From CAZYSK01 sp964649415 (GTDB lineage Bacteria > Chloroflexota > Anaerolineae > B4-G1): DNA of 62,037 bases. A program made the translations under genes and the position numbers. Where the stretch lies: positions 1 through 62,037 of the forward strand of contig CAZYSK010000032.1 of assembly GCA_964649415.1 (NCBI GenBank), written 5' to 3'. Below the pieces are notes generated by a model. It made no database searches. It saw nothing but the letters and a program-made list of their open reading frames with translations, and was not told the DNA's origin. This document shows, piece after piece, positions 40,812-48,400 of this stretch; position 1 is the stretch's first letter, and every line of letters starts with the position of its first letter.

Positions 40812-40838
40812 GTAGGGGCGGGGAGACCCCGCCCCTAC
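40812..40838. repeat. GTAGGGGCGGGG palindrome
   Basis: GTAGGGGCGGGG (40812-40823), AGA, CCCCGCCCCTAC (40827-40838): perfect 12-bp arms. It lies 37 bases past the stop of the membrane protein gene on the minus strand and could end its transcript, but there is no T-run. Related words are at 34141-34165 and 39040-39062. Otherwise the 40678-40875 gap shows nothing certain. Confidence 0.65.
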
Positions 40839-40875
40839 CGGACACCTCGCAGCGTCGATATCGACTTCCGCTCGC

Positions 40876-41409
40876 CTATCCCAGCAGAAGTCCCATCGTT
40901 GGCAGCAGCAGGACGAAGAAGAAAATGACACCCATGACCCAGTTGAGCCACTTCTTCTCCGGATGGTTCACCCAATAGCAGAGCACCACCGATAGAATCA
41001 GAGCCTGCAGCAGTACCTCGGGCAAGCCTGTCAGTTGCGCCCCGATAGGCACTATGGTGTAGATCATCCCCTCAATAGACCCGGGCGTCGGCCCGAAGGG
41101 GCTGACAATGCCGATTATCACCAGGACAATCCACATCACCAGCCAGCCGTTCTTCCTTCCAAAGAGCGTGTCGCGCAGCAGGAAGAAAACGATACCAAAC
41201 AGGACACCCCTGATCGGCTGAAACAACGGCCCGGCCATGACCAGGGGTTCACTCGTCTGCCGCATCAAGAGGCTGAGATTGGTCTCCGCGTATAGATGCC
41301 CATAATCGAAAATCGTAGAAGCGAGTAAGCCCATTACAAAGTATGTGATCGTGTGGGTGATGGCTGTCTTGATCAGCACCCCGATGGCGGTCGGCCGCGA
41401 TTGATCCAT
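40876..41409 (-). CDS. Membrane protein of unknown function
   Basis: A 177-residue protein with about five hydrophobic segments (near 10-35, 55-80, 88-108, 118-142 and 152-175) and short polar loops. The RQTSEPLVMAGPLFQPIRGV segment before the second span is the most distinctive part. AAAGGAGG lies six bases before the ATG, which supports a real gene. Not recognised; no partner gene is adjacent in operon distance. Confidence 0.7.
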   Translation of the reverse strand: MDQSRPTAIGVLIKTAITHTITYFVMGLLASTIFDYGHLYAETNLSLLMRQTSEPLVMAGPLFQPIRGVLFGIVFFLLRDTLFGRKNGWLVMWIVLVIIGIVSPFGPTPGSIEGMIYTIVPIGAQLTGLPEVLLQALILSVVLCYWVNHPEKKWLNWVMGVIFFFVLLLPTMGLLLG

Positions 41410-41431
41410 GGTCTGCCTCCTTTGTGAAATA

Positions 41432-41590
41432 CGCGTGCATTTGTGGATACGAGACGTACTGATTGGCCCCGACTAACCGGTGAGCGCGATTGAGCGATCC
41501 TGGCCGCCCACCTTCTCACCCCATAGGCACAATCTGTGGCCGCAGATGGCCTATGTCCGAACGGCTACCCGAGATGATTCTCGCCCCCCT
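41432..41590. repeat. Dispersed intergenic element, copy 2 (about 150 bp)
   Basis: Counterpart of 17091-17245 with recognisable blocks along the whole stretch (GCATTTGTGGAT, ATTGGCCCCGACTAACC, CTTCTCACCCCATAGGC, TGTGGCCGCAGATGGCCTA, CGGCTACCCGAG). It lies upstream of the membrane protein gene, as copy 1 lies upstream of the LacI/URO-D gene. Confidence 0.55.
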
Positions 41591-41627
41591 GAGTTGGTTG
41601 GACACGGAGTCGGGCAAAGACCAGCGC

Positions 41628-42365
41628 TCAGCGCTCTGACGCCGTCTCGCTCTCGCCGGGCGAATCAATATCCCGGGCACATCGGAAACCCACGTTGAAG
41701 TCCACCCAGTTCGGCGGAAGCGCATTCCTGTAGTACACCCGGTTGCACGACGCACCCGAGTGCCAACCACCCCCTCGGATTACCCGAAACCTGCCAGATT
41801 CTGGCCCTCGCGGATTCATCAAGGGACTCGACGCGTAGTAGCCGGGATCGTAGATATCCCAGACCCATTCGACCACGTTCCCCTGCATGTCGTGAAGGCC
41901 GAAACCATTTGGAGGATAACTGCCAACGGCCACCGGACCGCCCTGGCCCGACCGGTTGTAGTTCCCATCGGACGGACCAAGCGCGTCACCGTTGGGAAAA
42001 TCTCTGCCCACCAGTCCTCCCCTGGCTGCATACTCCCACTCGGCCTCGGTCGGGAGTCTCTTGCCACACCATTCCGCATACGCGCTCGCATCGTACCAAC
42101 TCACCCCAACCACCGGATGGTTCGGGAAGTCCGGACCACAGCGGAAACCCGCCATGCCCCAGAACTCGGGCAGGCGGTGCCCTGTCGCCTTGCAGAAACT
42201 CATGTACTCCGCGTTGCTCACCTCGCACCGGTCCATGTAGAGAGCAGCGATGTGTACCTTATGAGCCGGCCCGTGATCCCCCTCCGAGTCCGAGCCCATC
42301 GTGAACTCACCACCGGGTATCAAAATAAGTGCCTCAATCGAACTGTCCGAGCTAGCACTGACCAT
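41628..42365 (-). CDS. SUMF1/formylglycine-generating-enzyme-like protein, lacking one catalytic cysteine
   Basis: A 245-residue protein with the SUMF1 fold: IPGGEFTMGSDSEGDHGPAH at the start, MDRCEVSNAEYMSFC, PVVGVSWYDASAYAEWCGKR, RLPTEAEWEYAARGG and GNVVEWVWD. In true formylglycine-generating enzymes two cysteines near the C terminus do the oxidation. Here the region reads GGGWHSGASCNRVYYR, which keeps the second cysteine but not the first. It is therefore probably a SUMF1-fold protein of another role, or an altered enzyme. A Cys-type sulfatase is encoded 11 kb away. I start at the ATG at 42365, preceded by AGGAGGGG. Confidence 0.85.
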   Translation of the reverse strand: MVSASSDSSIEALILIPGGEFTMGSDSEGDHGPAHKVHIAALYMDRCEVSNAEYMSFCKATGHRLPEFWGMAGFRCGPDFPNHPVVGVSWYDASAYAEWCGKRLPTEAEWEYAARGGLVGRDFPNGDALGPSDGNYNRSGQGGPVAVGSYPPNGFGLHDMQGNVVEWVWDIYDPGYYASSPLMNPRGPESGRFRVIRGGGWHSGASCNRVYYRNALPPNWVDFNVGFRCARDIDSPGESETASER

Positions 42366-42380
42366 CGTCAACCCCTCCTG

Positions 42381-42410
42381 AAACCAGGTTTTTTCTGAAA
42401 AACCTGGTTT
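42381..42410. repeat. AAACCAGGTTTTT hairpin
   Basis: AAACCAGGTTTTT (42381-42393), TCTG, AAAAACCTGGTTT (42398-42410): perfect 13-bp arms. It is just upstream of the SUMF1-like gene. Similar AACCTGGTTTC words occur near 7262, 22754, 32938 and 33087. Confidence 0.65.
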
Positions 42411-42418
42411 CTTCCCCG

Positions 42419-42478
42419 GATGTCCGCATCCGCGATGTCCGCATCCGCGATGTCCGCATCCGCGATGTCCGCCTCCAC
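42419..42478. repeat. Four tandem 15-bp repeats (GATGTCCGCATCCGC)
   Basis: Units at 42419, 42434, 42449 and 42464; three identical and the last ends CTCCAC. The minus strand reads (ADIAD)n in one frame, but there is no gene. The word GATGTCCGCATCCGC shares ATGTCCGC with the hairpin repeats elsewhere in the window. Confidence 0.85.
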
Positions 42479-42589
42479 AGTTACATTAGGGCCAGGTCCG
42501 TGTGCCTGCTCCCTCCCGTAGGGGCACGGACGGACACACGCACTCACGATCAACGTCCGCAATGTCCGCGCCCCGAGCTGCCAGTGCCT

Positions 42590-43438
42590 TCAAATCGTAA
42601 GCCCGTCATACGCAACCTCATACCCGTGCTGGGCGGCGAAATCCACCAGTTCCGGGTGGACGGGGTTATCCTCGTGGGCGATGTGTGTCGCGAAGACGCG
42701 GGCTTGCCCGGTTAGCAGACCCTCCTCGCGCATACGTGTCACGTGCTCGATGAATTGCCGGCCCCCCAGGTGATCGCTGCTGATCCCGTCGGGTCCATAG
42801 GTATGATCGAGGATCACCACGTCGAAGCGCAGATTGCGCTGGTGAAAGCCCCGCCAGGTCTCTTCCGGCAACTCCGCCGTGTCGGTGCCGTAGAAAACGC
42901 TGCGTCCGTCCGCCTCAACAGCGTAGAGCAGTGGATCCACCGTGGGGTCATGATTGGCCGGGAAAGCCGTCACGCGATAGCGACCGACGGCGAAGGACTG
43001 CAATGCCTCAACCTGATGGATTTCCAGATTCAGGCGCTCGCCCATCTCGGGGTCGAGAAGGCCAAGAGGAGCACAATCCTTCTCTAGAAGTTGCGCGGCC
43101 ACTCGCACTGTGCCAGGCGAGGCATAGAAGTGCAAACGCGGCGCCCCCACCACGCCGTACCCCGGGCTGCGCGACAGGAAGTGGGACGTGTCCAGGTGGT
43201 CCGCGTGTGCGTGCGTCTGCAGGCAATAGCGGACCCCGGACAGAGGGCGACTATGCATGTTGGAGGCGGTCATGATGTCCGGGCCGAGGTCGATCAGCAG
43301 GTCATCGTTGATCAGCACGGCCGATCGCTTCCGCAGGCTGGGACCGCCGAGCGCGCGCGCCCGCTCGCAGTTCGCACACCGGCAGAAAGCTTCCGGGTAC
43401 GCATTCGCGGCCGAGGTTCCCAGGAACGTAATGACCAT
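42590..43438 (-). CDS. PhnP-like metallo-beta-lactamase-fold hydrolase
   Basis: A 282-residue protein. It begins MVITFLGTSAANAYPEAFCR with the cysteine knuckle FCRCANCERAR of PhnP-type enzymes (extra zinc). The metal motif is THAHADHLD, with later ligands in FPANHDPT, VFYGTDTAEL and VILDHTYG and a final His in FATHIAHED. PhnP hydrolyses cyclic phosphodiesters. No phn genes are nearby, so the substrate is open. AGGAGGGGG directly precedes the ATG. Confidence 0.88.
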   Translation of the reverse strand: MVITFLGTSAANAYPEAFCRCANCERARALGGPSLRKRSAVLINDDLLIDLGPDIMTASNMHSRPLSGVRYCLQTHAHADHLDTSHFLSRSPGYGVVGAPRLHFYASPGTVRVAAQLLEKDCAPLGLLDPEMGERLNLEIHQVEALQSFAVGRYRVTAFPANHDPTVDPLLYAVEADGRSVFYGTDTAELPEETWRGFHQRNLRFDVVILDHTYGPDGISSDHLGGRQFIEHVTRMREEGLLTGQARVFATHIAHEDNPVHPELVDFAAQHGYEVAYDGLTI

Positions 43439-43473
43439 CCCCCCTCCTGTTCCGGGTCTGTGTTTGCCTCTCT

Positions 43474-44961
43474 TCAGCTCAGAGTCAGAGTCATGGCAAC
43501 GAAGGACAGGGGCGGCAGTTCACAAACCGCCCTGCCATCCTTGATCGCCACGTCTTTGTAGGGCACTGTCTTGACCACATCCGGAGTCGCAAACGCGTTC
43601 GCCGCCTTGGGCGCCGGACCCGTCAGGAGTTCCGCGCTCCCGCAGGAGAGGACAGCACAGTCCGCGATAGCTACACATACCTCCGCCGCTTCGTCCACGC
43701 TGCGATTCGTCAGAAACACGTGCAGTTCACTTCCGCCGAGCACGGCACTGGCGTCAACGTAGCTCACACGCCCGTTTGCGCCGGCCTCGTAGGTGGGTCC
43801 ATCGACAGCCACGCGCAACGACAGGCCGTCCCGCCGCTTCGAGAACATCTCGAAGGGGTAGAAGATGGACTGGATGAGCAGTTCGTCGCCCCGCGTGATG
43901 ATCGGGGCGATCACGTTGACGATCTGAGCGATGTTCGCGATCTTCACGACGTCCGCATGCCTCACGAAACTGTGGAGGAAGCCGGCCACGACCAAAGCGT
44001 CCTCGAGATTATAGACCTCCTCAATGAGATGCGGGGCAGCCTTACCCTCGCCGTCCATCTCCCGGTTCTTGTACCACACGTTCCATTCGTCGAAACACAG
44101 GTAGGCCCGCTTCTGGCTGCGGCGCTTGGCCTGGATGAAGCGGCAGACCGCGTCCATTTCCTCAATCTGCCGGTCAATGGACGCGGTCACGGCGAGATAG
44201 TCCGGGGTGTTGTCGTCCGGATTGCCGACGTAGCGATGTAAGCTGACGTAGTCGGCCAGATCCCCGACGTAGTCCAGCACGCGCCGATCCCATTCCACGT
44301 AGCTGCTCATCCCGATGCCGCACGAGCCGCAGACCACCAACTCGAGGGACGCATCCGTATCCTTCATCATCTTACCCGCCTGCTGGGCGCGGATGGCGTA
44401 ATGATCGGCGGGCACGTGACCCAACTGCCAGGGACCATCCATCTCGTTCCCAAGGCACCATAGCTTCACAGCGTGCGGCTGGCTGTGGCCGTTCGAGACG
44501 CGCATGTCGGCATACCGTGTACCGGCAGGGCAATTGCAGTACTCCACCCAGTTGCGAGCCTCCTCCGGCGTGCCGGTCCCGAGGTTGACGGTCAACATAG
44601 GCGTCCAGCCCATCTTCCGACACAGGCTGATGTACTCGTCCGTTCCGAAATGGTTCGTCTCTGTGCTCTGCCATGCCAATTCTCGAACAGTGGGGCGTGA
44701 CCCGCGTGGCCCTACGCCATCCTGCCAATGATAGCCCGACGCGAAGTTCCCGCCGGGGTATCGCATGGCACTCATGCTCAGGCGGCGCAGAGCATCCAGC
44801 ACGTCCCCCCGCAGCCCATCGGCATCGGCGTGAGCGCTCGCGGGATCATACACACCCTCGTAGACCGCGCGCCCCATGTGCTCCAGGAAGCCACCGAATA
44901 TCCGGGCATCAACCGGCGCAACCTGAAATCCGGTATGTAGGTTAACCGTCGTCTGTTTCAT
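43474..44961 (-). CDS. GH51-family alpha-L-arabinofuranosidase
   Basis: A 495-residue protein of normal GH51 size. It begins with IFGGFLEHMGRAVYEGVYDP and AMRYPGGNFASGYHWQDGVG. The acid/base Glu is in LWCLGNEMDGPWQ and the probable nucleophile Glu in CFDEWNVWYK. A beta-sandwich follows from about residue 390. No signal peptide, so it should release L-arabinose from imported oligosaccharides in the cytoplasm. AAGGAGAACT precedes the ATG. It may be co-transcribed with the methyltransferase gene 29 bases upstream and the PhnP-like gene 35 bases downstream. Confidence 0.93.
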   Translation of the reverse strand: MKQTTVNLHTGFQVAPVDARIFGGFLEHMGRAVYEGVYDPASAHADADGLRGDVLDALRRLSMSAMRYPGGNFASGYHWQDGVGPRGSRPTVRELAWQSTETNHFGTDEYISLCRKMGWTPMLTVNLGTGTPEEARNWVEYCNCPAGTRYADMRVSNGHSQPHAVKLWCLGNEMDGPWQLGHVPADHYAIRAQQAGKMMKDTDASLELVVCGSCGIGMSSYVEWDRRVLDYVGDLADYVSLHRYVGNPDDNTPDYLAVTASIDRQIEEMDAVCRFIQAKRRSQKRAYLCFDEWNVWYKNREMDGEGKAAPHLIEEVYNLEDALVVAGFLHSFVRHADVVKIANIAQIVNVIAPIITRGDELLIQSIFYPFEMFSKRRDGLSLRVAVDGPTYEAGANGRVSYVDASAVLGGSELHVFLTNRSVDEAAEVCVAIADCAVLSCGSAELLTGPAPKAANAFATPDVVKTVPYKDVAIKDGRAVCELPPLSFVAMTLTLS

Positions 44962-44990
44962 AGTTCTCCTTATGCCCTAGCGCCTGCCCG

Positions 44991-45827
44991 TCACCCGCTG
45001 GCAGATTGAGCGCTTGACGATGCATCTCCCAACCCATTCCGCGCGACCCATATCATCTCCGAACTCTCATCTTGCAACTCCTGCCGAAAGAAATCCCCAT
45101 ACACAGCCTCAACCGCAAACCCAGCCCTCGCCAGCAGGTGCTCCATCTCGAACCGGAACACGCAGTGCAATCGAATCGGCCCGGTCTCCCAGCGGCCAAC
45201 GACCCGCCCGTCTGCCCTGATCTCCTCCCACACCGTCTCAGCAGTTGCCGTCTGGCTGGAACGTTCATAGGACCACGCCCGAGACGCACGGATCTGGCGT
45301 CCCGTCTTCGGATGGGCGAACTGCTCCGCAGCCTCGAAGACGCCTCCCTTGTCTCCCGTCAGGTCCCCGAGCCAACCCACGTCCTGGTGATCTAGGTGCA
45401 CGATGAGGACGCCACCAGGGACGAGATGACGCTTGATCGATTCGAGACACGCGATCTGATCTGCTGCCGTCACGATATTCTGAAACGCGTGACCGGGAAT
45501 GATGGCCAGGCCGATGGCTTCGCCAAGGTCGAACGACCGCATATCGCCCTGCACCCAGCGCATGTTGCCCATCCCGGCGCTCTTCTCCCGCGCGACGTCC
45601 AACATGGCGGCGGAGAGATCGAGGCCAACAACCTCGGCACCATGTCGCGCGAGCCGTATGGCGACCCGCCCCGTGCCACACGCCACCTCCAACACGGCGC
45701 GGCCGTCTGAGGCCGCTTCTGCAGCTAACTCCCGGTAGAAGTCGATCTCCCCGGGCCAGTCGGATACAGAGACGTCGTAGGTCTGGGCGTAGAATTCTCG
45801 AGCTCGTTCAGTGGCAGAATCAACCAT
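44991..45827 (-). CDS. Class I SAM-dependent methyltransferase
   Basis: A 278-residue protein with motif I AVLEVACGTGRVAIRLARHG (about 40-59), VVGLDLSAAMLDVA, MRWVQGDMRSFDLG and the post-motif strand HLVPGGVLIVHLDH. The layout is that of small-molecule methyltransferases with a two-domain C terminus (WEIRADG-like edge strand, EMEHLLARAGFAVEAVYGDF). Substrate unknown. It overlaps no other gene and lies 29 bases upstream of GH51. Confidence 0.85.
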   Translation of the reverse strand: MVDSATERAREFYAQTYDVSVSDWPGEIDFYRELAAEAASDGRAVLEVACGTGRVAIRLARHGAEVVGLDLSAAMLDVAREKSAGMGNMRWVQGDMRSFDLGEAIGLAIIPGHAFQNIVTAADQIACLESIKRHLVPGGVLIVHLDHQDVGWLGDLTGDKGGVFEAAEQFAHPKTGRQIRASRAWSYERSSQTATAETVWEEIRADGRVVGRWETGPIRLHCVFRFEMEHLLARAGFAVEAVYGDFFRQELQDESSEMIWVARNGLGDASSSAQSASG

Positions 45828-45911
45828 CGCAGGTCACCTCTCCACCACACATGGTTCGCCCACGCCAAAGCGCCATTCTATTCGAAAGCGCCGTGCAGGA
45901 TACCGAGCTCC

Positions 45912-47072
45912 TCATCCTGGATTCGTCACCCGCCCAACAAACAAGACGCTCCCCGTGCTATTCTCGCGAATCAAGAAGAGAAACGGATGATCGGCGCGAA
46001 ACGTCAGCACAGGCGAAGCCACTGCCATTGTCCTCATAACCACGGCCGTCGCGGCAGCCGCCTCGGTCCCTTCCTCGTTTACAGCTACGAACGCCTTGTG
46101 CAAGACCGCCCCGATGTACAACGATCTCGTGCCGTCCATGCCGGAGAAATCGGCGTCCCCAAACGCGTCAACCATGCCCATCGACATCAACGTGTCGCCC
46201 AACCCGAACGCGCAGGTCATCTCGAACCGCGGCAAGAACACCTGGACATCGCTGCGAATCAGGCCCCTCGTCCACCTGTCCAGGTTCTCCACAGTCAAAT
46301 GCGCTTCTAGTGCCGCCAGTCCGTCGATCGCTCTGGGCAAGAGCACAAGCATAGACAAATCACCCCCAGCGTAGGGCAACTCCAGGACCTGCAAACCATC
46401 GTCTTGTCCATGCCTGAAGGCAGATTGCTGGCTCATCATCGGCACTCGGACTTGCTCATCGGGCTTGACCGAAAACGGCGCCCTCCTGGTCCGCTTTCGA
46501 TCGAATTGGCTTGCCCAGTCCCCCTTGAAATAGATGGCGTTGACCAAGATCAGGCGAGTCAGTTCGTCAAGCAGGCCAGGGGGTATGATGTCCTTGATCT
46601 TGCGTTGTGTCTTATCTTCGACCCAGCCGTTGATCGTGCGGCGCGCCGCCTCCGCCTGTCCATAGTCCACCGCGCGAATCAGCACCCCGTAATACTGCTT
46701 CGTCAGGGCAAGGAACGCCTCCAGCAAAGCATATCCCTCTTTCGGCCACAGCGCATTGGCGACCCGCATTTGGACGTGGCCCTTCCTTCCGATCTCGTCC
46801 AGCTTGGCTTCCAGCAGTGCAAATGCCGGGTGAAGCCGCTCCTGCCCCGGGGGGAAGCGGAGAACCTGCGCCATCTGGGCCTCGGTATTCCCGCGAGCGC
46901 CGGCATAGGCCATAGCCAGCGCGGTAGATATGCTGTAGGGGGAGAAGAAAAGGTTGCCCTCTGCCGCTCTTAGCCTCTGGTAGAGGTCGAGGGCAAATCC
47001 GGTGTTTCCCTGCACGACGGCCTCTACGCTGGAATGATCCCTTCCCCGGACACCCTGCCTGAACAGATCCAT
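45912..47072 (-). CDS. Serpin-family protease inhibitor
   Basis: A 386-residue protein covering the entire serpin fold: NLFFSPYSISTALAMAYAGA, the helix-F and breach residues LTRLILVNAIYFKGDW, LELPYAGGDLSMLVLLP and the C-terminal FRADHPFLFLIRE. The hinge before the reactive loop is fully inhibitory in type, with EEGTEAAAAT followed by small residues. By family spacing the scissile bond falls near Met-Ala in VVMRTMAVASP, suggesting elastase- or chymotrypsin-like or subtilisin-like targets. No signal peptide is visible, so an intracellular protease could be the target. Serpins are patchy in bacteria. CAAGGAG precedes the ATG. Confidence 0.94.
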   Translation of the reverse strand: MDLFRQGVRGRDHSSVEAVVQGNTGFALDLYQRLRAAEGNLFFSPYSISTALAMAYAGARGNTEAQMAQVLRFPPGQERLHPAFALLEAKLDEIGRKGHVQMRVANALWPKEGYALLEAFLALTKQYYGVLIRAVDYGQAEAARRTINGWVEDKTQRKIKDIIPPGLLDELTRLILVNAIYFKGDWASQFDRKRTRRAPFSVKPDEQVRVPMMSQQSAFRHGQDDGLQVLELPYAGGDLSMLVLLPRAIDGLAALEAHLTVENLDRWTRGLIRSDVQVFLPRFEMTCAFGLGDTLMSMGMVDAFGDADFSGMDGTRSLYIGAVLHKAFVAVNEEGTEAAAATAVVMRTMAVASPVLTFRADHPFLFLIRENSTGSVLFVGRVTNPG

Positions 47073-47198
47073 CTCTAGCTCCTTGTAGGCACGCCTGACG
47101 GCATCGAACCCACCCGCCCGCGCTGGATTCGCAGGGCGATCATGCCCCTTCCGCCTTCTCGTCCAGCCCCCTCGCGGATCTCACCGCGGTCACTATCT

Positions 47199-47954
47199 CT
47201 ATGCAAACAAACCCCAAACCACGTGCCAGACTACGTCCGTCCAGAAATGTATGCCCACGGCCGCCAAGAGCCCATATTGCCTGAAGTAGTAGGCAGCGAG
47301 CAGCGAAACCGTTCCATTCAGCAGAACGATCTCGCCCATCAACGCACCCGGCAGTTCATTGACCCGCTCCACCCCCAGTGCAAACATGACCGATGGCACA
47401 TGCGCCAGCGCGAACACAAGCGCAGAGAGCATGCTAACACCCCAGAAAACCTCGTCCCGCCATCTTCCTTTCAGTATCACGGTTGATATGAGCCACATCC
47501 AAAAGGGGATGAAGAACAGCCGAAAGATGACCTCTTCTCCAATACCTGCCACCGCCGAAGCAACGATCGAAGTGGGAAAGGGCGGATGTGGCAGTGCCCC
47601 CAAAGTATGCCAGCGCTTCATAAGCGCATCCACGACAATGAAAAAGACACCCGTGCCCACGCCAACACAAGCCGGGGTCAAGAACCGTTGGCGATTGGAG
47701 ACCGCAGGGTTCCAAAGAGCAGAGAAGCCCAGCGTCTGTGAAAGCCGCAATCCAAGGAACCCCAAACCACCGTAGACAATCAACATCGTGGCTGCCGTCA
47801 CCAAGGCCATCACTGGCTTGGATGCCGGGAGCGGTTGATCTGCCAACGTGGCTGTGAACGATCCTTGAGGGAGAAACGCATTCGCTGCTCCCAATACAGC
47901 AAGGACCATGATCAGAACAACGTAGGTGCCCATTGATGGAGATAGCTGTTGCAT
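47199..47954 (-). CDS. CPBP-family intramembrane metalloprotease
   Basis: A 251-residue protein with about seven membrane spans. The CPBP (Abi/Rce1-like) motifs are present: GIGEEVIFRLFF with the Glu-Glu and Arg (about 139-150), VFALAHVPS with a His, and HFWTDVVWHVVWG with the C-terminal His. The ATG at 47954 has no good ribosome site; the ATG at 47933 (MGTYVV) is an equal candidate. It stands between the serpin and the divergently read Crp/B12 regulator. Substrate unknown; roles in prenyl-protein or peptide processing are known for the family. Confidence 0.85.
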   Translation of the reverse strand: MQQLSPSMGTYVVLIMVLAVLGAANAFLPQGSFTATLADQPLPASKPVMALVTAATMLIVYGGLGFLGLRLSQTLGFSALWNPAVSNRQRFLTPACVGVGTGVFFIVVDALMKRWHTLGALPHPPFPTSIVASAVAGIGEEVIFRLFFIPFWMWLISTVILKGRWRDEVFWGVSMLSALVFALAHVPSVMFALGVERVNELPGALMGEIVLLNGTVSLLAAYYFRQYGLLAAVGIHFWTDVVWHVVWGLFA

Positions 47955-48317
47955 TACAGTATGTCTACGTAGATATGCTGCGTGAGGCAGTTGCCACCAC
48001 CCAACGCCCCACGTATAGCCCTCGCCGCGACGCCGAAGCCGTTCCCCACGAGTTCCAGATCGGATGGCGCTCTAGCGGTTGGGTAGAAGTCTGGTTATCG
48101 CATTCCAACGAGATGCTTGATGTGCGACCCAGAGTCACTTTCCTTTGCCCTCTGCTAATTCTACATGAATCGTCACAGTTGTCCAATTCGGGGACGTCGT
48201 TACAGACACCCTCCCCTTTCGAAGAATCGGCCGTTTGGCGCGTCGCGCGGCGGCGCCGGGGACAACAGGCTGAGAGTCAACCCTGGTCCCACCAGAATAC
48301 ACTGTGTGGGTTTCAGC
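47955..48317. other. Intergenic region between CPBP gene and the Crp/B12 promoter
   Basis: No supported gene. It contains the 10-bp palindrome TCTACGTAGA near 47963-47972 at the CPBP start and a GC-rich imperfect inverted repeat at 48237-48257, 60 bases upstream of the -35 box of the next promoter. Confidence 0.45.
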
Positions 48318-48346
48318 TTGACGCCCATCGCCGCCGCGACTATAAT
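48318..48346 (+). promoter_or_regulatory. Promoter of the Crp/B12 regulator gene
   Basis: TTGACG (48318-48323), 17-base spacer, TATAAT (48341-48346), one mismatch to consensus. The likely start of transcription is near 48353, giving a leader of about 48 bases before the GTG at 48401. Confidence 0.75.
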
Positions 48347-48400
48347 GGCGCTCAGGCACAACACGCTGGCGGCAGGGACAATGCAGAGGACTAGGCCCGA

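Noticed and set aside
40619..40860. Plus-strand frame with RAIYLRLIYSYSFRQYLNSR and similar
   Set aside because: It runs antisense to the URO-D remnant and on into the GTAGGGGCGGGG palindrome, with no ribosome site and no recognised family.
42368..42562. Small minus-strand frame encoding ADIAD repeats
   Set aside because: It is only the translation of the 15-bp tandem repeat, with no ribosome site and no domain.
48237..48257. GGCGCG/CGGCGCC imperfect inverted repeat as a second operator of the Crp/B12 regulator
   Set aside because: Only five pairs match and the stretch is very GC-rich, so chance is likely; kept only as a remark.
47933..48394. Plus-strand frame of 153 codons upstream of the Crp/B12 gene
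   Set aside because: It overlaps the CPBP start and the regulator's promoter, has no ribosome site, and its composition is unlike a protein.
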